Part shown: piece by piece, positions 26,095 through 34,905 of the stretch
Position numbering within the stretch: the first letter of the stretch is position 1
Layout of the letters: each line of letters begins with the position of its first letter
Position numbers and translations under genes: made by a program
Notes under the pieces: generated by a model
The model's input: the letters and a program-made list of their open reading frames with translations, nothing else
Database searches by the model: none
What the model was told of the DNA's origin: nothing
Source of the DNA: JAJEFO01 sp965208685
Lineage (GTDB): Bacteria; Pseudomonadota; Alphaproteobacteria; Rhodobacterales; Rhodobacteraceae
DNA length: 64,000 nt
Reading direction: 5' to 3'
NCBI GenBank assembly: GCA_965208685.1
Contig: CBDBPL010000007.1
Span: forward strand, 1,426,001-1,490,000

Positions 26095-27575
26095 CGGAAC
26101 GCACGGCCTTCCCGCACCCGACCTACAGGGACACGGTTCTTGCCCCTCTCTTCGAAGGCATCAGGAGGCATTTCGCGGGTCACGTGAACGCGATCAACCG
26201 GGCACACCTGGTGATGCTTCACGAAACCGGGATCATTTCGACGGACCAGGGGCGGACGATCGCAGGTGCACTGCAGGACATCGAGCAGGACATGGACGCC
26301 GACAAGCCGTCCTACACCGGGGAGCACGAGGACTACTTTTTCCTGCTTGAAGCCGAGCTTGAACGGCGGATCGGCGAGCCCGGCGGGATGCTTCACGTGG
26401 CTCGTTCGCGCAACGACATGGACCATACCATGTTCAGGATGGCGCTTCGCGAGAAGGCCGGATGCCTGATGGAACAGGTCATGCATCTCGTCGACAGGCT
26501 GATCGAGAAGGCGCGTGCCGAGCGCGACACGCTTGTCGTCGCCTATACGCACGGCCAGCCTGCCCAGCCGACGACCTTCGGTCACTACCTTTCGGCGGTC
26601 GTCGAATGTCTCCTGCGAGATGCGGAGCGCCTGGAACTGGCCTCCGCCTCTCTCGACCTCTGCCCGATGGGGGCGGCGGCGATCACAACGTCCGGATTCC
26701 CCATCGACCGGCACCGCGTATCCGACCTGCTCGGGTTCGAAGAGCCGCAACTGAATTCCTATGGCTGCATCGCCTCCGTGGACTACGTGACCGGTCTTTA
26801 CTCCGCGATCAAGCTGATTTTCCTGCATCTGGGACGCGTCGCGCAGGACATGGCGCAATGGTCCGCCTTCGAGGTCGGCCAGTTGCATGTTCCCGACAGC
26901 CTGGTCCAGGTTTCCTCGATCATGCCACAAAAGCGGAACCCGGTTCCGATCGAACACCTGCGGCACTTGTCGAGCGTCACGACCGGTCTCTGTGACGCGA
27001 TCATAAACACGATGCACAACACGCCGTTTGCCGACATGAACGACAGCGAGGCGGATGTCCAGCAAGCCGGCTTCGCGGTGTTCGAACGCGGCGCACGTGC
27101 GCTGTCCCTGTTCGCAGCGTTCCTGCCGTCCTGTTCGATCAACGCATCGCGTTTCGAAACCAACAGCGACGCCGCCTGCGCAACGATCACGGAACTGGCC
27201 GATACACTTGTCCGGGACGAGGGACTGGGTTTTCGGCGTGCCCATGGAGTCGCCTCGGCAACGGCGCGCGCGGTGGTCTCGCGTGGCCTGGGCCTGTCAC
27301 GGGGATTCGATGTCTTTGCAGACGCGTTTGAATCCGAAACGGGACGTGCAACGGTGCTCACGCCGGGGACGTACGCCGCTGCCGTCGCCCCCGAGACCTT
27401 CGTCCTCCGCCGTGACCGGCCGGGCGGTCCGGCAGCCGCGGCACTGGACCGGGCGACAGAGGTATACGAGGCGAAGGCCCGGGAATGCCGCGGCCGGCTC
27501 GACGCCCGCACCGCCCGTCGCGCCCGGGCGGCCAGCATGCTCGAATCTGCCTTCAACGCTCTCCTGGAGGATTAG
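26091..27575 (+). CDS. Argininosuccinate-lyase-like C-N lyase (fumarase/aspartase superfamily)
   Basis: A 494-residue enzyme of the fumarase/aspartase superfamily. These eliminate fumarate from N-succinyl compounds. The flexible catalytic loop SSIMPQKRNP lies near residue 280, with upstream blocks VARSRNDMDHT (about 105), THGQPAQPTTFGHYL (about 157) and the C-terminal GLGFRRAHGVAS. It sits in the middle of an ABC importer operon rather than with arginine genes, which argues against a biosynthetic ArgH role. Ethylenediaminedisuccinate lyase is a known family member in a comparable transporter context, so an imported aspartate or succinate N-adduct is an attractive substrate (inference). Confidence 0.88.
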   Translation: MTERTAFPHPTYRDTVLAPLFEGIRRHFAGHVNAINRAHLVMLHETGIISTDQGRTIAGALQDIEQDMDADKPSYTGEHEDYFFLLEAELERRIGEPGGMLHVARSRNDMDHTMFRMALREKAGCLMEQVMHLVDRLIEKARAERDTLVVAYTHGQPAQPTTFGHYLSAVVECLLRDAERLELASASLDLCPMGAAAITTSGFPIDRHRVSDLLGFEEPQLNSYGCIASVDYVTGLYSAIKLIFLHLGRVAQDMAQWSAFEVGQLHVPDSLVQVSSIMPQKRNPVPIEHLRHLSSVTTGLCDAIINTMHNTPFADMNDSEADVQQAGFAVFERGARALSLFAAFLPSCSINASRFETNSDAACATITELADTLVRDEGLGFRRAHGVASATARAVVSRGLGLSRGFDVFADAFESETGRATVLTPGTYAAAVAPETFVLRRDRPGGPAAAALDRATEVYEAKARECRGRLDARTARRARAASMLESAFNALLED

Positions 27576-27578
27576 CAC

Positions 27579-28643
27579 ATGGCGAGCCTTGTTCTTCGCA
27601 ACCTCGTGAAGGCATTCGACAAGACCACGGTTCTGCACGGGATCAGCCTCGAGGTCGAGGATGGCGAGTTCGTCGTCTTCGTGGGTCCGTCGGGTTGCGG
27701 AAAGTCGACGACACTTCGCCTCATCGCCGGACTCGAAGAGACGACGGCTGGGGAAATCGAGATCGAAGGCCGGGTCGTGAATCACCTGGAACCGAAGGAA
27801 CGGAACATCGCCATGGTGTTCCAGAACTACGCGATCTACCCGCACATGACGGTCCGGAAGAACATCGGCTTCGGGCTCAGGACGTCGAAACTGACGAGAG
27901 CCGAGAAAAGTGCCCGCCTCGAAGACGTTGCTTCAGTTCTTGAAATGACCGAACTCCTCGACCGCAAGCCATCGCAGCTTTCGGGCGGCCAGCGGCAGCG
28001 TGTCGCGATTGGCCGGGCCATGGTGCGCGACCCGGCCGTGTTTCTTTTCGATGAACCGCTGTCAAACCTCGACGCCCAGCTTCGCACCCAGATGCGCCTC
28101 GAGATCAAGAAACTCCACCAGCGTGTCGGGAACACAATCATCTTCGTGACCCATGATCAGGTGGAGGCCATGACGCTGGCCGACAGGATTGTCATCATGA
28201 AAGACGGCCATATCCAGCAGGTCGGCAAACCGTCTGACGTCTACCACAAGCCAGCGAACACCTTCGTGGCCGGGTTCATCGGGGCACCGTCCATGAACAT
28301 GCTGCGGTGCAGGGTGGACGGTGGGGCGGCCCGGCTCGCATCGGGGCCGGACATTCAGCTGGACATCGACGTCTCCCAAGGACAGCCGGTCATTCTCGGA
28401 GTGCGTCCGGACGACCTGCATCCGTCCGGCGAAGACCCGTTCCTTGAGGGAACGGTGACTGTTCGCGAACCGCTCGGACCCGACACGCTGATTTACGTCG
28501 ACACGCCAAGCGGCGAAGTCATCGCCAAGGCAGATGGCCAGCATCCTCCCGATATCGGCGAAACCGTTCAGTTGAGTGCAAGCCGCGATCGCCTCCATGT
28601 GTTCGACGCGGAAACCGGAATGTCCCTGGCCTCGAGCGCGTGA
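27579..28643 (+). CDS. ABC transporter ATPase, MalK/UgpC-like
   Basis: A 354-residue ATPase: Walker A GPSGCGKST near residue 37, signature LSGGQRQRVAIGRA near 135, Walker B VFLFDEPLSNLD near 155 and H-loop FVTHDQVEAMTLADRI near 187. A C-terminal TOBE/OB regulatory domain (about 235-354) follows. It energises the permeases at 24324-26094 and closes the operon. Confidence 0.95.
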   Translation: MASLVLRNLVKAFDKTTVLHGISLEVEDGEFVVFVGPSGCGKSTTLRLIAGLEETTAGEIEIEGRVVNHLEPKERNIAMVFQNYAIYPHMTVRKNIGFGLRTSKLTRAEKSARLEDVASVLEMTELLDRKPSQLSGGQRQRVAIGRAMVRDPAVFLFDEPLSNLDAQLRTQMRLEIKKLHQRVGNTIIFVTHDQVEAMTLADRIVIMKDGHIQQVGKPSDVYHKPANTFVAGFIGAPSMNMLRCRVDGGAARLASGPDIQLDIDVSQGQPVILGVRPDDLHPSGEDPFLEGTVTVREPLGPDTLIYVDTPSGEVIAKADGQHPPDIGETVQLSASRDRLHVFDAETGMSLASSA

Positions 28644-28758
28644 CCGCCAGCGCGGGGACGAGGCGTTTTGTCACGGACGGGCACCGGGCGTGAAGGCGGG
28701 CGGGAAAGCGGGACCCTCCGGAACGATCGCCTCCGGGTTGCACCCTCAATGCAGGCGG

Positions 28759-29065
28759 TCACTCGACCTCGACCGAGAGGCAGGTGATCGCGCGCCGCCT
28801 GGCTCCGGCGCGCTTCAGCAACGCCGAGACCCGCCTGCCGTCCGGATGCGGGTTGCCGCCCTTCCTGCGGACGGCGGGTTTGGTGAGGCCGGGGACGTGC
28901 AGCCTGCCGCCCCTGACCATCACGCCGGGCACGACGCTGATGCTGTCGAAGCGGCACTGTCATTGAACTTCGGGACCCCCGGGGCATTCCCGTCCTGTGC
29001 GCGAGGGAAGAAGCGCCTGAACGCCTTCCGCGACGGGCCTCCGGGACAAGGCACCGATTCCGGCG
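28759..29065 (-). pseudogene. Decayed TnpB (IS200/IS605 OrfB) fragment
   Basis: The minus strand ending at 28759 reads RFDSISVVPGVMVRGGRLHV, then RRKGGNPHPDGRRVSAL and a CLSVEVE ending. The pattern RxKGGNPxxDG...V.A...KR...I...VE is that of the TnpB beta-barrel (WED) region. Upstream, in another frame, SRKAFRRFFPRAQDGNAPGV and PKFN match the preceding AF-x-x-FFRR-x-K-x-G...PKF motif, so a frameshift lies near 28965. The catalytic RuvC half is absent. The rest of 28644-29382 shows no intact gene. Confidence 0.6.
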
Positions 29066-29382
29066 CATTCGTGGCCACGACGTGCGAACCTGGCAACCCT
29101 CGGCGGGATCGACGCCGTTCAGGTTTCGCTCAGGGCCTTGCCTCGCAGTTTCCGCGAAGGTCCACCTTGCGTCCGCCGCCGGGCATCTTCCTTCCGTTCG
29201 CGGCGGGCTCGTTCGAGGGTGTCGTGCAGCAGGAGACGGGCTGCCGGGCGGCCAAGCCAGGCATGAGGCCCGAAACAATCGTACCATAAGGTATGCCAGG
29301 CAAAGAATTCGCGAAGAAGATATCCGAAAGTTGGCCCTACCATTGTCCCCGCAAAGCGGAAACTGTCCGTCTAGGAGGTCGC

Positions 29383-30666
29383 GTGACAGACAAACGTCCC
29401 TATTTTTTCGTGGCGAGTCACAAGGTGCTCGACCGCTCCAAGGTTAACGATGTCTACGTGCCTCAGGCGGTGGCCTGCCTCAACAAGTTTGACGTCGAGA
29501 TCCTCGCGGTCAACGAGACGACGGAAGTGATCGAGGGACAGACCGGACACGATCGGCTGGTGATCCTGCGTTTCCCGAGCCGCGATGAGGCAATGCGCTG
29601 GTACAATTCGCCCGAGTACCAGTCCATGATCCATCTGCGGCTGGATTCTGTTGAAGGGACGCTGATACTGGCTGAGGGGCTGAACGCGCAGGATCTCTCG
29701 GCGGCGGGGGTGACGGGACGCTCCAATGGCGGTGCGCTGGCCGCACCTGCGCACGCGGCCCGGCCGCCATCAGCGGGCAGCCAGGGACTTGCAGACAGTT
29801 TCCGGTCAGGTGAGCTTGCAACAAGCGGGTTCCAGGGGTGGACCGACAGCGTCAAGAGAGAGTTCAGTGCCAACGCCTACAACGGAAAGATCGGCACCGA
29901 TCTGGTTCTTGAAAACGACTCGGTTCGGGTCTGGCAGATAACGCTCGAACCAGGCGAGAAATTGCCGGTCCACCGCCACGTCCTGACATATTTCTGGACC
30001 GCGATCACGCCGGGCCGGTTCCTGCAGCGGACCTATGACGGGACGACCTACGAAAGCGACTATCAGGCCGGCCTGACGCACTTCTACCACGTCAAGTCGG
30101 GCGAGTTCGCACTGCACGATCTGGAAAACGCAGGCGACACGAAAATGGTATTCGTTGCGGTCGAACTGAAAAAGGAAAGCGCAAATTTCCCGCTCTCGCT
30201 CTTCGAGAGCCAGCCAATGCCCCGCCCTGAGGCAATCGATACAGGCACGCATGCAGACAGTTTCAGATCGGGCGAGTTGACCACGTCGAACTTCCAGGGC
30301 TGGTCCGATGCCATCCGGCTTGAGTTCAAGGACAACGAGCTCAACGGTCGCATCGGAACCGATCTGGCGTTCGAGAACAGTTCGGTCAGGGTCTGGCACA
30401 TGACCGTGAAGCCCGGCGAACGCATGCCGGTTCATCGCCACGTCCTGACCTATTTCTGGACCGCAATCACGCCGGGGCGTTTCTTGCAGCGGACCTATGA
30501 CGGGACGACCTACGAAAGCGACTACGATGCCGGGCTCACGCACTTTTACGACGTTGGCGAAGGCGAATTCGCGCTTCACGACCTGGAAAACGTTGGCGAT
30601 ACCACCATGATCTTTTGCGCGGTTGAGCTGAAACGCGAAAGCGCGAACCAGCCACTGCCTCTCTGA
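29383..30666 (+). CDS. DUF1330 domain fused to two tandem cupin-like domains
   Basis: A 427-residue protein from a GTG at 29383 preceded by AGGAGG. Residues 1-95 match the small ferredoxin-fold DUF1330 domain (RFPSRDEAMRWYNSPEYQ). An Ala/Pro-rich linker leads to two near-identical cupin-like repeats of about 130 residues (about 140-285 and 295-427). Each has PVHRHVLTYFWTAITPG with the metal-type His pair, then FLQRTYDGTTYESDY and LTHFY. The two repeats share long identical runs, so the duplication is recent or under conversion. It precedes the Liv-type binding protein. Cupins bind metals or small ligands, but no specific function can be assigned. Confidence 0.85.
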   Translation: MTDKRPYFFVASHKVLDRSKVNDVYVPQAVACLNKFDVEILAVNETTEVIEGQTGHDRLVILRFPSRDEAMRWYNSPEYQSMIHLRLDSVEGTLILAEGLNAQDLSAAGVTGRSNGGALAAPAHAARPPSAGSQGLADSFRSGELATSGFQGWTDSVKREFSANAYNGKIGTDLVLENDSVRVWQITLEPGEKLPVHRHVLTYFWTAITPGRFLQRTYDGTTYESDYQAGLTHFYHVKSGEFALHDLENAGDTKMVFVAVELKKESANFPLSLFESQPMPRPEAIDTGTHADSFRSGELTTSNFQGWSDAIRLEFKDNELNGRIGTDLAFENSSVRVWHMTVKPGERMPVHRHVLTYFWTAITPGRFLQRTYDGTTYESDYDAGLTHFYDVGEGEFALHDLENVGDTTMIFCAVELKRESANQPLPL

Positions 30667-30837
30667 CCGCGTGCTGCGGCCTCGACGCCGGCGCGACAGC
30701 ACTCAACAAATAAAAGCGACTAACGGGTATACGCGACGGCGGCGCGGTTCAGTGCAATCGCATCCGCCCGGTCATGTTAGGGGGCAGGTGGCCACCCTGT
30801 GCGGCACCGGATTACAGCATATCTAGGGAGGTAAGTG

Positions 30838-32094
30838 ATGAAGAAACTTCTTGTGACCACCGCGGTGGGCGCGGTACTGGCGACTGTGCACAGCGCCCAT
30901 GCGGACGAGCACACGTTCAAGATCGGGACGATGGCGACTTTGGAAGGCACGTACACAGTGCTTGGCGAAGACGGCGTCCGCGGAATGAAGACTGCGCTGG
31001 CCGCTTTTGGCGGCAAGGTTGCCGGCAAGGACGTGGAACTTGTCATTCAGTCCACCGACGCATCGCCTGACAGTGCCGTTCGCGCCGCGCGCAAGCTCGT
31101 GGAGCAGGATGGTCTTGACGTGATCGTAGGCCCGCTTTCAGGCTCTGAAGGGATCGCGATCCGCGACTACGCCAAGACCCAGCCCGGGACGACCTTTATC
31201 AACGGCTCGTCCGGCGCCCAGGAAACAACGTACGTGAACCCGTCGGAGAACTTCTTCCGCTTCAACGCAGACGGGGCGCAGTGGTCGTGGGGCTTGGGTT
31301 CCTACGTCTACAACGAAAAGGGATACGAGACGGTTGCAACGATCGGCGAGGACTATTCCTTCATCTACACGCAGGTCTTCGGCTTCGCTCTGGACTACTG
31401 TCAGGCCGGCGGCGAGATTACCGAACGCTTCTGGGTTCCCCTGGGTACCAAGGACTTCGGATCGATCATCGCGTCTCTTCCCGATGACGTCGATGCCATC
31501 TACCTGGGGCTTGGCGGGGGCGACGCCGTCAACTTCCTGAACCAGTATCAGCAGGCGGGCGGCGACGCGAACCTGATTGGCGGCACGATCATGGTCGACG
31601 GGACGGTCCTGAACTCGAAGGGCGATGCGAAGCGCGCGCTGATCGGCACGCCGTCTTCCGGCCCGCAGGCCGACACCTGGGACGACCCGGCCTGGACCAC
31701 CTTCGTGAAGCTCTACCAGGACACCTTCCCGCCGGACGAGCGTTTCCCGGCTCCTTCGCTTCTGGCGACGCTCTACTACAACAACATGTCGGCGACATTG
31801 ACGTGCCTGGATGAAGTTGGTGCCGACCTGTCGGATGGGCACGCCGCCTTCCGGTCCTGCCTGGCGAACCTCGAGCTTGACAGCCCGGTCGGCAAGATCA
31901 CGTTGGACGAAAACCGTCAGGCCATCGGCGCGACCTTCATCTCGGAAGTGATCGAAGATGACAACGGCAACCTCGTGAACCAGTTCATCTCGATGGATCC
32001 GGGTGTGCCGCAGAACCTGCGGATCGACCCGGACAAGTTCGCGGCGCTCGGCGCTCCCAGCCGAGAAAACCCGCCGTGCCAGATGTCGTACTGA
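30838..32094 (+). CDS. ABC transporter substrate-binding protein, Liv/amide type
   Basis: A 418-residue type-I periplasmic binding protein with an N-terminal signal peptide (KKLLVTTAVGAVLATVHSAHA). The ATG at 30838 follows AGGGAGG. Landmarks are FKIGTMATLEGTYTVLGEDG, AARKLVEQDGLDVIVGPLSG and FRFNADGAQWSWGLGSYV. Family members bind branched-chain amino acids, amides, urea or aromatic acids. It is the presumed receptor for LivHMGF at 36265-41302, from which it is now separated by an ADH-like gene, an AraC regulator and the IscB insertion. Confidence 0.94.
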   Translation: MKKLLVTTAVGAVLATVHSAHADEHTFKIGTMATLEGTYTVLGEDGVRGMKTALAAFGGKVAGKDVELVIQSTDASPDSAVRAARKLVEQDGLDVIVGPLSGSEGIAIRDYAKTQPGTTFINGSSGAQETTYVNPSENFFRFNADGAQWSWGLGSYVYNEKGYETVATIGEDYSFIYTQVFGFALDYCQAGGEITERFWVPLGTKDFGSIIASLPDDVDAIYLGLGGGDAVNFLNQYQQAGGDANLIGGTIMVDGTVLNSKGDAKRALIGTPSSGPQADTWDDPAWTTFVKLYQDTFPPDERFPAPSLLATLYYNNMSATLTCLDEVGADLSDGHAAFRSCLANLELDSPVGKITLDENRQAIGATFISEVIEDDNGNLVNQFISMDPGVPQNLRIDPDKFAALGAPSRENPPCQMSY

Positions 32095-32109
32095 TCTCTC
32101 GCTGAAGCC

Positions 32110-32133
32110 GGTCCGGGCGTTCGCGCCCGGACC
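32110..32133 (+). promoter_or_regulatory. Perfect UUCG-capped hairpin after the binding-protein gene
   Basis: GGTCCGGGCG-TTCG-CGCCCGGACC is a perfect 10-bp stem closed by a UUCG tetraloop, 15 nt after the stop codon. CCTTGG follows rather than a T-run. It probably protects the binding-protein mRNA or partially terminates transcription before the ADH-like gene. Confidence 0.65.
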
Positions 32134-32171
32134 CTTGGCAGAACCGTACCTCCTGCAGAAACCGTGCGGTC

Positions 32172-33302
32172 ATGACACTGATCAACTTCCTCACTCGGGT
32201 CCATTTCGCCGATGGCGTGCTAGAGGAAGCACTGCATTCTGAAATTGAAGCGAACAACAAGCGGCGCCCGCTGGTCGTCGCTGCCGACGACAGGATGTCA
32301 AACCTGGGGGCGGACAGGTTCTTTTCCGGCTTCCCGCTCCGTGCCGAACCGATGGTCTTTTCGGAAGTTCCGCACCTGCCCACCGAAAGCGCTGCGCGTG
32401 CCGTGGCCAAGCTCTATCGGGACAACGACTGCGACGTGCTGGTTGCATTTGGCTCGAACCGGGTAATCGACTTGGCAAAGGCTGCCAGGATTGCCATCGC
32501 TCATGCCGAGCCGCTTGACGTGCTGTCGGTCGACGAAGGCGGTTCGCGGCGGATCAACGGCCACCTCCCGCATCTCTACGCGGTCCCCGACATTCTGGGC
32601 TTCGCGTCCGCAATCAGCGACTATGCCCGCCTTACGCTGGACGATGACAGGCACATCCTGCTTTCTTCCCGCAACCTTGTCCCTTGCATCACGATATGCG
32701 ACCCGACCCTCACGCTGGGTGCAATGGCAGAGGACTCGGCGGTTGCCGCGGCTGGAGTGATGTCGCGGGCGATCGACAGCTACCTTTCTCCCCGATACCA
32801 TCCGCCCGCGGACGGACTGGCGCTGGATGCGCTGAACCGAATCTGGATCAATATTGGTCCGGCCCTGTACGACGATGACCTGCCGGCGAGACGTGAACTC
32901 CTGGCGGCGGGTCTGAACAGTTCGCTTTCGCTTCAGAAGGGACTTTGCGTCATTCACGCACTTTGCAACGCCATCACCGCGGCGTCTGCGTCGAATCCAG
33001 ATCCCAGCGCAGTCGGGGGCGTCGTGATTTCCCACCTCGTTGAATTCTACGAACGACGTCCCGATGGTCGCTGCGATCAAATAAAGCGGGCACTCCGCAT
33101 CGACAAGGAGCGCACGTTGGCGGATGGTCTTCGAGACATGTTGTCAGAGTGGCCGATTCCGCGGAAATTGTCGGAGCTCGGGGTTGAGGTGAGCGCCCTG
33201 GGCAGGGCCGCAACGATTGCGGCTTGCGACCGTGCGGTCACCGGCGATCAGCGGGGTTTCGAACGCTCTGAGATTCGGGAGCTGTTTGCACGAGCCCACT
33301 GA
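32172..33302 (+). CDS. Iron-type alcohol dehydrogenase / maleylacetate-reductase-like protein with altered metal site
   Basis: A 376-residue member of the Fe-ADH/dehydroquinate-synthase-like fold. The nucleotide domain shows VAFGSNRVIDLAKAARI (usual GGGS-x-x-D-x-AK) and HLYAVPDILGFASAISDYA (usual P-T-x-x-G-T-x-x-E). In the helical domain the usual D-A-x-x-H-A-x-E metal block reads AGVMSRAIDSY. The usual HALSHPLG block keeps only the first His (VIHALCNAI), and the later HG ligand is absent. Maleylacetate reductases also work without tightly bound metal, so a metal-independent reductase is possible; loss of catalysis is another option. It lies between the binding protein and the AraC regulator. 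Confidence 0.8.
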   Translation: MTLINFLTRVHFADGVLEEALHSEIEANNKRRPLVVAADDRMSNLGADRFFSGFPLRAEPMVFSEVPHLPTESAARAVAKLYRDNDCDVLVAFGSNRVIDLAKAARIAIAHAEPLDVLSVDEGGSRRINGHLPHLYAVPDILGFASAISDYARLTLDDDRHILLSSRNLVPCITICDPTLTLGAMAEDSAVAAAGVMSRAIDSYLSPRYHPPADGLALDALNRIWINIGPALYDDDLPARRELLAAGLNSSLSLQKGLCVIHALCNAITAASASNPDPSAVGGVVISHLVEFYERRPDGRCDQIKRALRIDKERTLADGLRDMLSEWPIPRKLSELGVEVSALGRAATIAACDRAVTGDQRGFERSEIRELFARAH

Positions 33303-33364
33303 GGCCCGTTGACAGTCGTGGGCCGTGCGTCGCGTGGATCAATGCCGATTGACGTCGCTTGCCC

Positions 33365-33382
33365 GTTCCGCTGGAGCGGAAC
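33365..33382. promoter_or_regulatory. Perfect 18-nt palindrome upstream of the AraC gene
   Basis: GTTCCGCT-GG-AGCGGAAC is an 8-bp perfect inverted repeat 62 nt after the ADH-like stop and 250 nt before the regulator start. It could be a terminator stem or an operator. No other feature is clear in 33303-33634. Confidence 0.4.
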
Positions 33383-33634
33383 AGGCGAAAGTCTCCCGGA
33401 GGGGCCAATGGGGGCCACCCGAAGCTTCCGGCAACGGCGCAAGCAGATTGGAGCGAACCTCTGGCGCATATGTTCGAAGCATCTCTGCAACGCTAGATTT
33501 AGTACCCAAACAATCTGAATATACCCCAGAGTATCAAAGCGCCACGTCTTCCTTGATCACCACTGCGACTTGCCGCGATAAGTCAGCCGATTGGCCGAAA
33601 ACCGAAAGGATGACCGCAAGGGGGAAGAATCGTT

Positions 33635-34462
33635 ATGGCCAGGGCAATCTCAGTTCATCACGGTTCATTCGGACGGGCGACATTGTACGAACTCGACCGT
33701 CCCCTTACCACGCATGCGCACCGCGAAGGGCACCTGATATTCTATCTCGGAGGTCCCGAAGCATCAGCGACCATCAATGGGGACAGGTACGCCATCTCGA
33801 AGACCGAAGCGGTCGCGATCAGCCCTTGGGAGCCACACAGCTTCGAGCCTTCGCCATGCGGCCAGAAGCATTTCGTTCTAACGCTTTACATCAAGCCGAT
33901 GTGGTTTCTCGAGAACAGCCAAAGCGCGGAGTTTTCGCTTGGATTCGGGACGCCCCAGGTCCGGGTGACGCCGACGGTCGAAATGTGGATCGGACGCCTT
34001 ACGTCCATTCTTCTCGATGACCAGCCGTCCGAGCGGTTCGACGGCTTTCTTTTCGAAACCACGCGACAATGCGTCGATCAGACTTGGAGGAGCGCTGAAT
34101 CTCGTCCGTTGCTTCGCAATATGCAGTTGAAATTTAACGATTTCCGTGTTCGACGCTCGCTCAGGCTCATGCAGGAGCGGTTTGCAGAGGAAACCGCCAT
34201 GGACGATCTGGCCCGCGAAGTGGGTCTTTCGCGGCCGCATTTCTTCAAGCTCTTCAAGATGCAGATGGGAATCACTCCCAACCTCTACCTGAACACGCTT
34301 CGCACAGAACACGCCATCGACGAATTGATGACGACCGACAAGTCGATCACCGACATCGGCCTTGACCTTGGATTTGCCAGCCAAGCCAGCTTCACGCGTT
34401 TCTTCACCTCGAACGTTGGCATTCCGCCGACGGACTACCGGCGCGTCGCACACTTCGTGTAG
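33635..34462 (+). CDS. AraC-family transcriptional regulator with N-terminal cupin
   Basis: A 275-residue regulator. An AraC-type sensing cupin (about residues 20-100, THAHREGHLIFYLGG) is followed by a C-terminal double helix-turn-helix (about 175-270) with MDDLAREVGLSRPHFFKLFK and ITDIGLDLGFASQASFTRFF. It ends about 160 nt before the IscB element and about 1.8 kb before livH. It is the natural candidate to control the large operon in response to its substrate. A weak 7-bp stem (34462-34468 with 34483-34489) follows the stop. Confidence 0.92.
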   Translation: MARAISVHHGSFGRATLYELDRPLTTHAHREGHLIFYLGGPEASATINGDRYAISKTEAVAISPWEPHSFEPSPCGQKHFVLTLYIKPMWFLENSQSAEFSLGFGTPQVRVTPTVEMWIGRLTSILLDDQPSERFDGFLFETTRQCVDQTWRSAESRPLLRNMQLKFNDFRVRRSLRLMQERFAEETAMDDLAREVGLSRPHFFKLFKMQMGITPNLYLNTLRTEHAIDELMTTDKSITDIGLDLGFASQASFTRFFTSNVGIPPTDYRRVAHFV

Positions 34463-34620
34463 GTGACGTTTACGCGATCCAGCGTCACCCGATCAGACCT
34501 TGGGATACGCGGATTTGCGGTCCGGGCAGTAGCGTCTGTGGGATGCAACTGGACCAAGAGCACAATTGGCGGGTTGCGGCGAAGGAAATTCGTGCACCAA
34601 GGAAGCCTGCACAGTCAGCG

Positions 34621-34905
34621 ACCCCTCCCTGAAGGGAGGGGCTTGAGGAACGGAAGTTTCGAGAGCCCATGCTGACCAGCACAGGAAAGGAGACTGTCAT
34701 CCAATCCACCCTGAACCATACGTTGAAGACCAACCCCGGGATGCTTCCTCAGTCCCGGGCTCTTGAAGATTCGTCAGCAGACACGCCGGGTCGGGCACGA
34801 AACGGGGCGGATCGTGATGCGGGTGGTCAGGTTGTGCGAGGGGAGACCGGCTTCGGCCGGCGTCACCGGGGAAGCGCGAGCGACCCCGAGAGCGGCGCAA
34901 GCCGC
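34621..34905 (+). ncRNA. Probable omega RNA (OMEGA guide scaffold) of the IscB element
   Basis: This stretch directly precedes and overlaps the 5' end of iscB. It opens with a perfect hairpin CCCCTCCC-TGAA-GGGAGGGG (34622-34641). A CCCCGGGAT...TCCTCAGTCCCGGG element (34735-34759) follows, matching in layout the GGGA/TCCC core I recall from characterised IscB omega RNAs. Next comes a UUCG-capped stem (34847-34860) and a GCAA-capped stem (34892-34905) inside the reading frame. Strong RNA-like tetraloops and the position just 5' of iscB fit an omega RNA. Exact ends and the guide segment, expected at the 5' side from flanking DNA, cannot be fixed without expression data. Confidence 0.55.

Noticed and set aside
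26091..27575. Assignment as biosynthetic argH
   Set aside because: Embedded in a solute importer operon without arginine genes; family membership alone does not justify the argH symbol.
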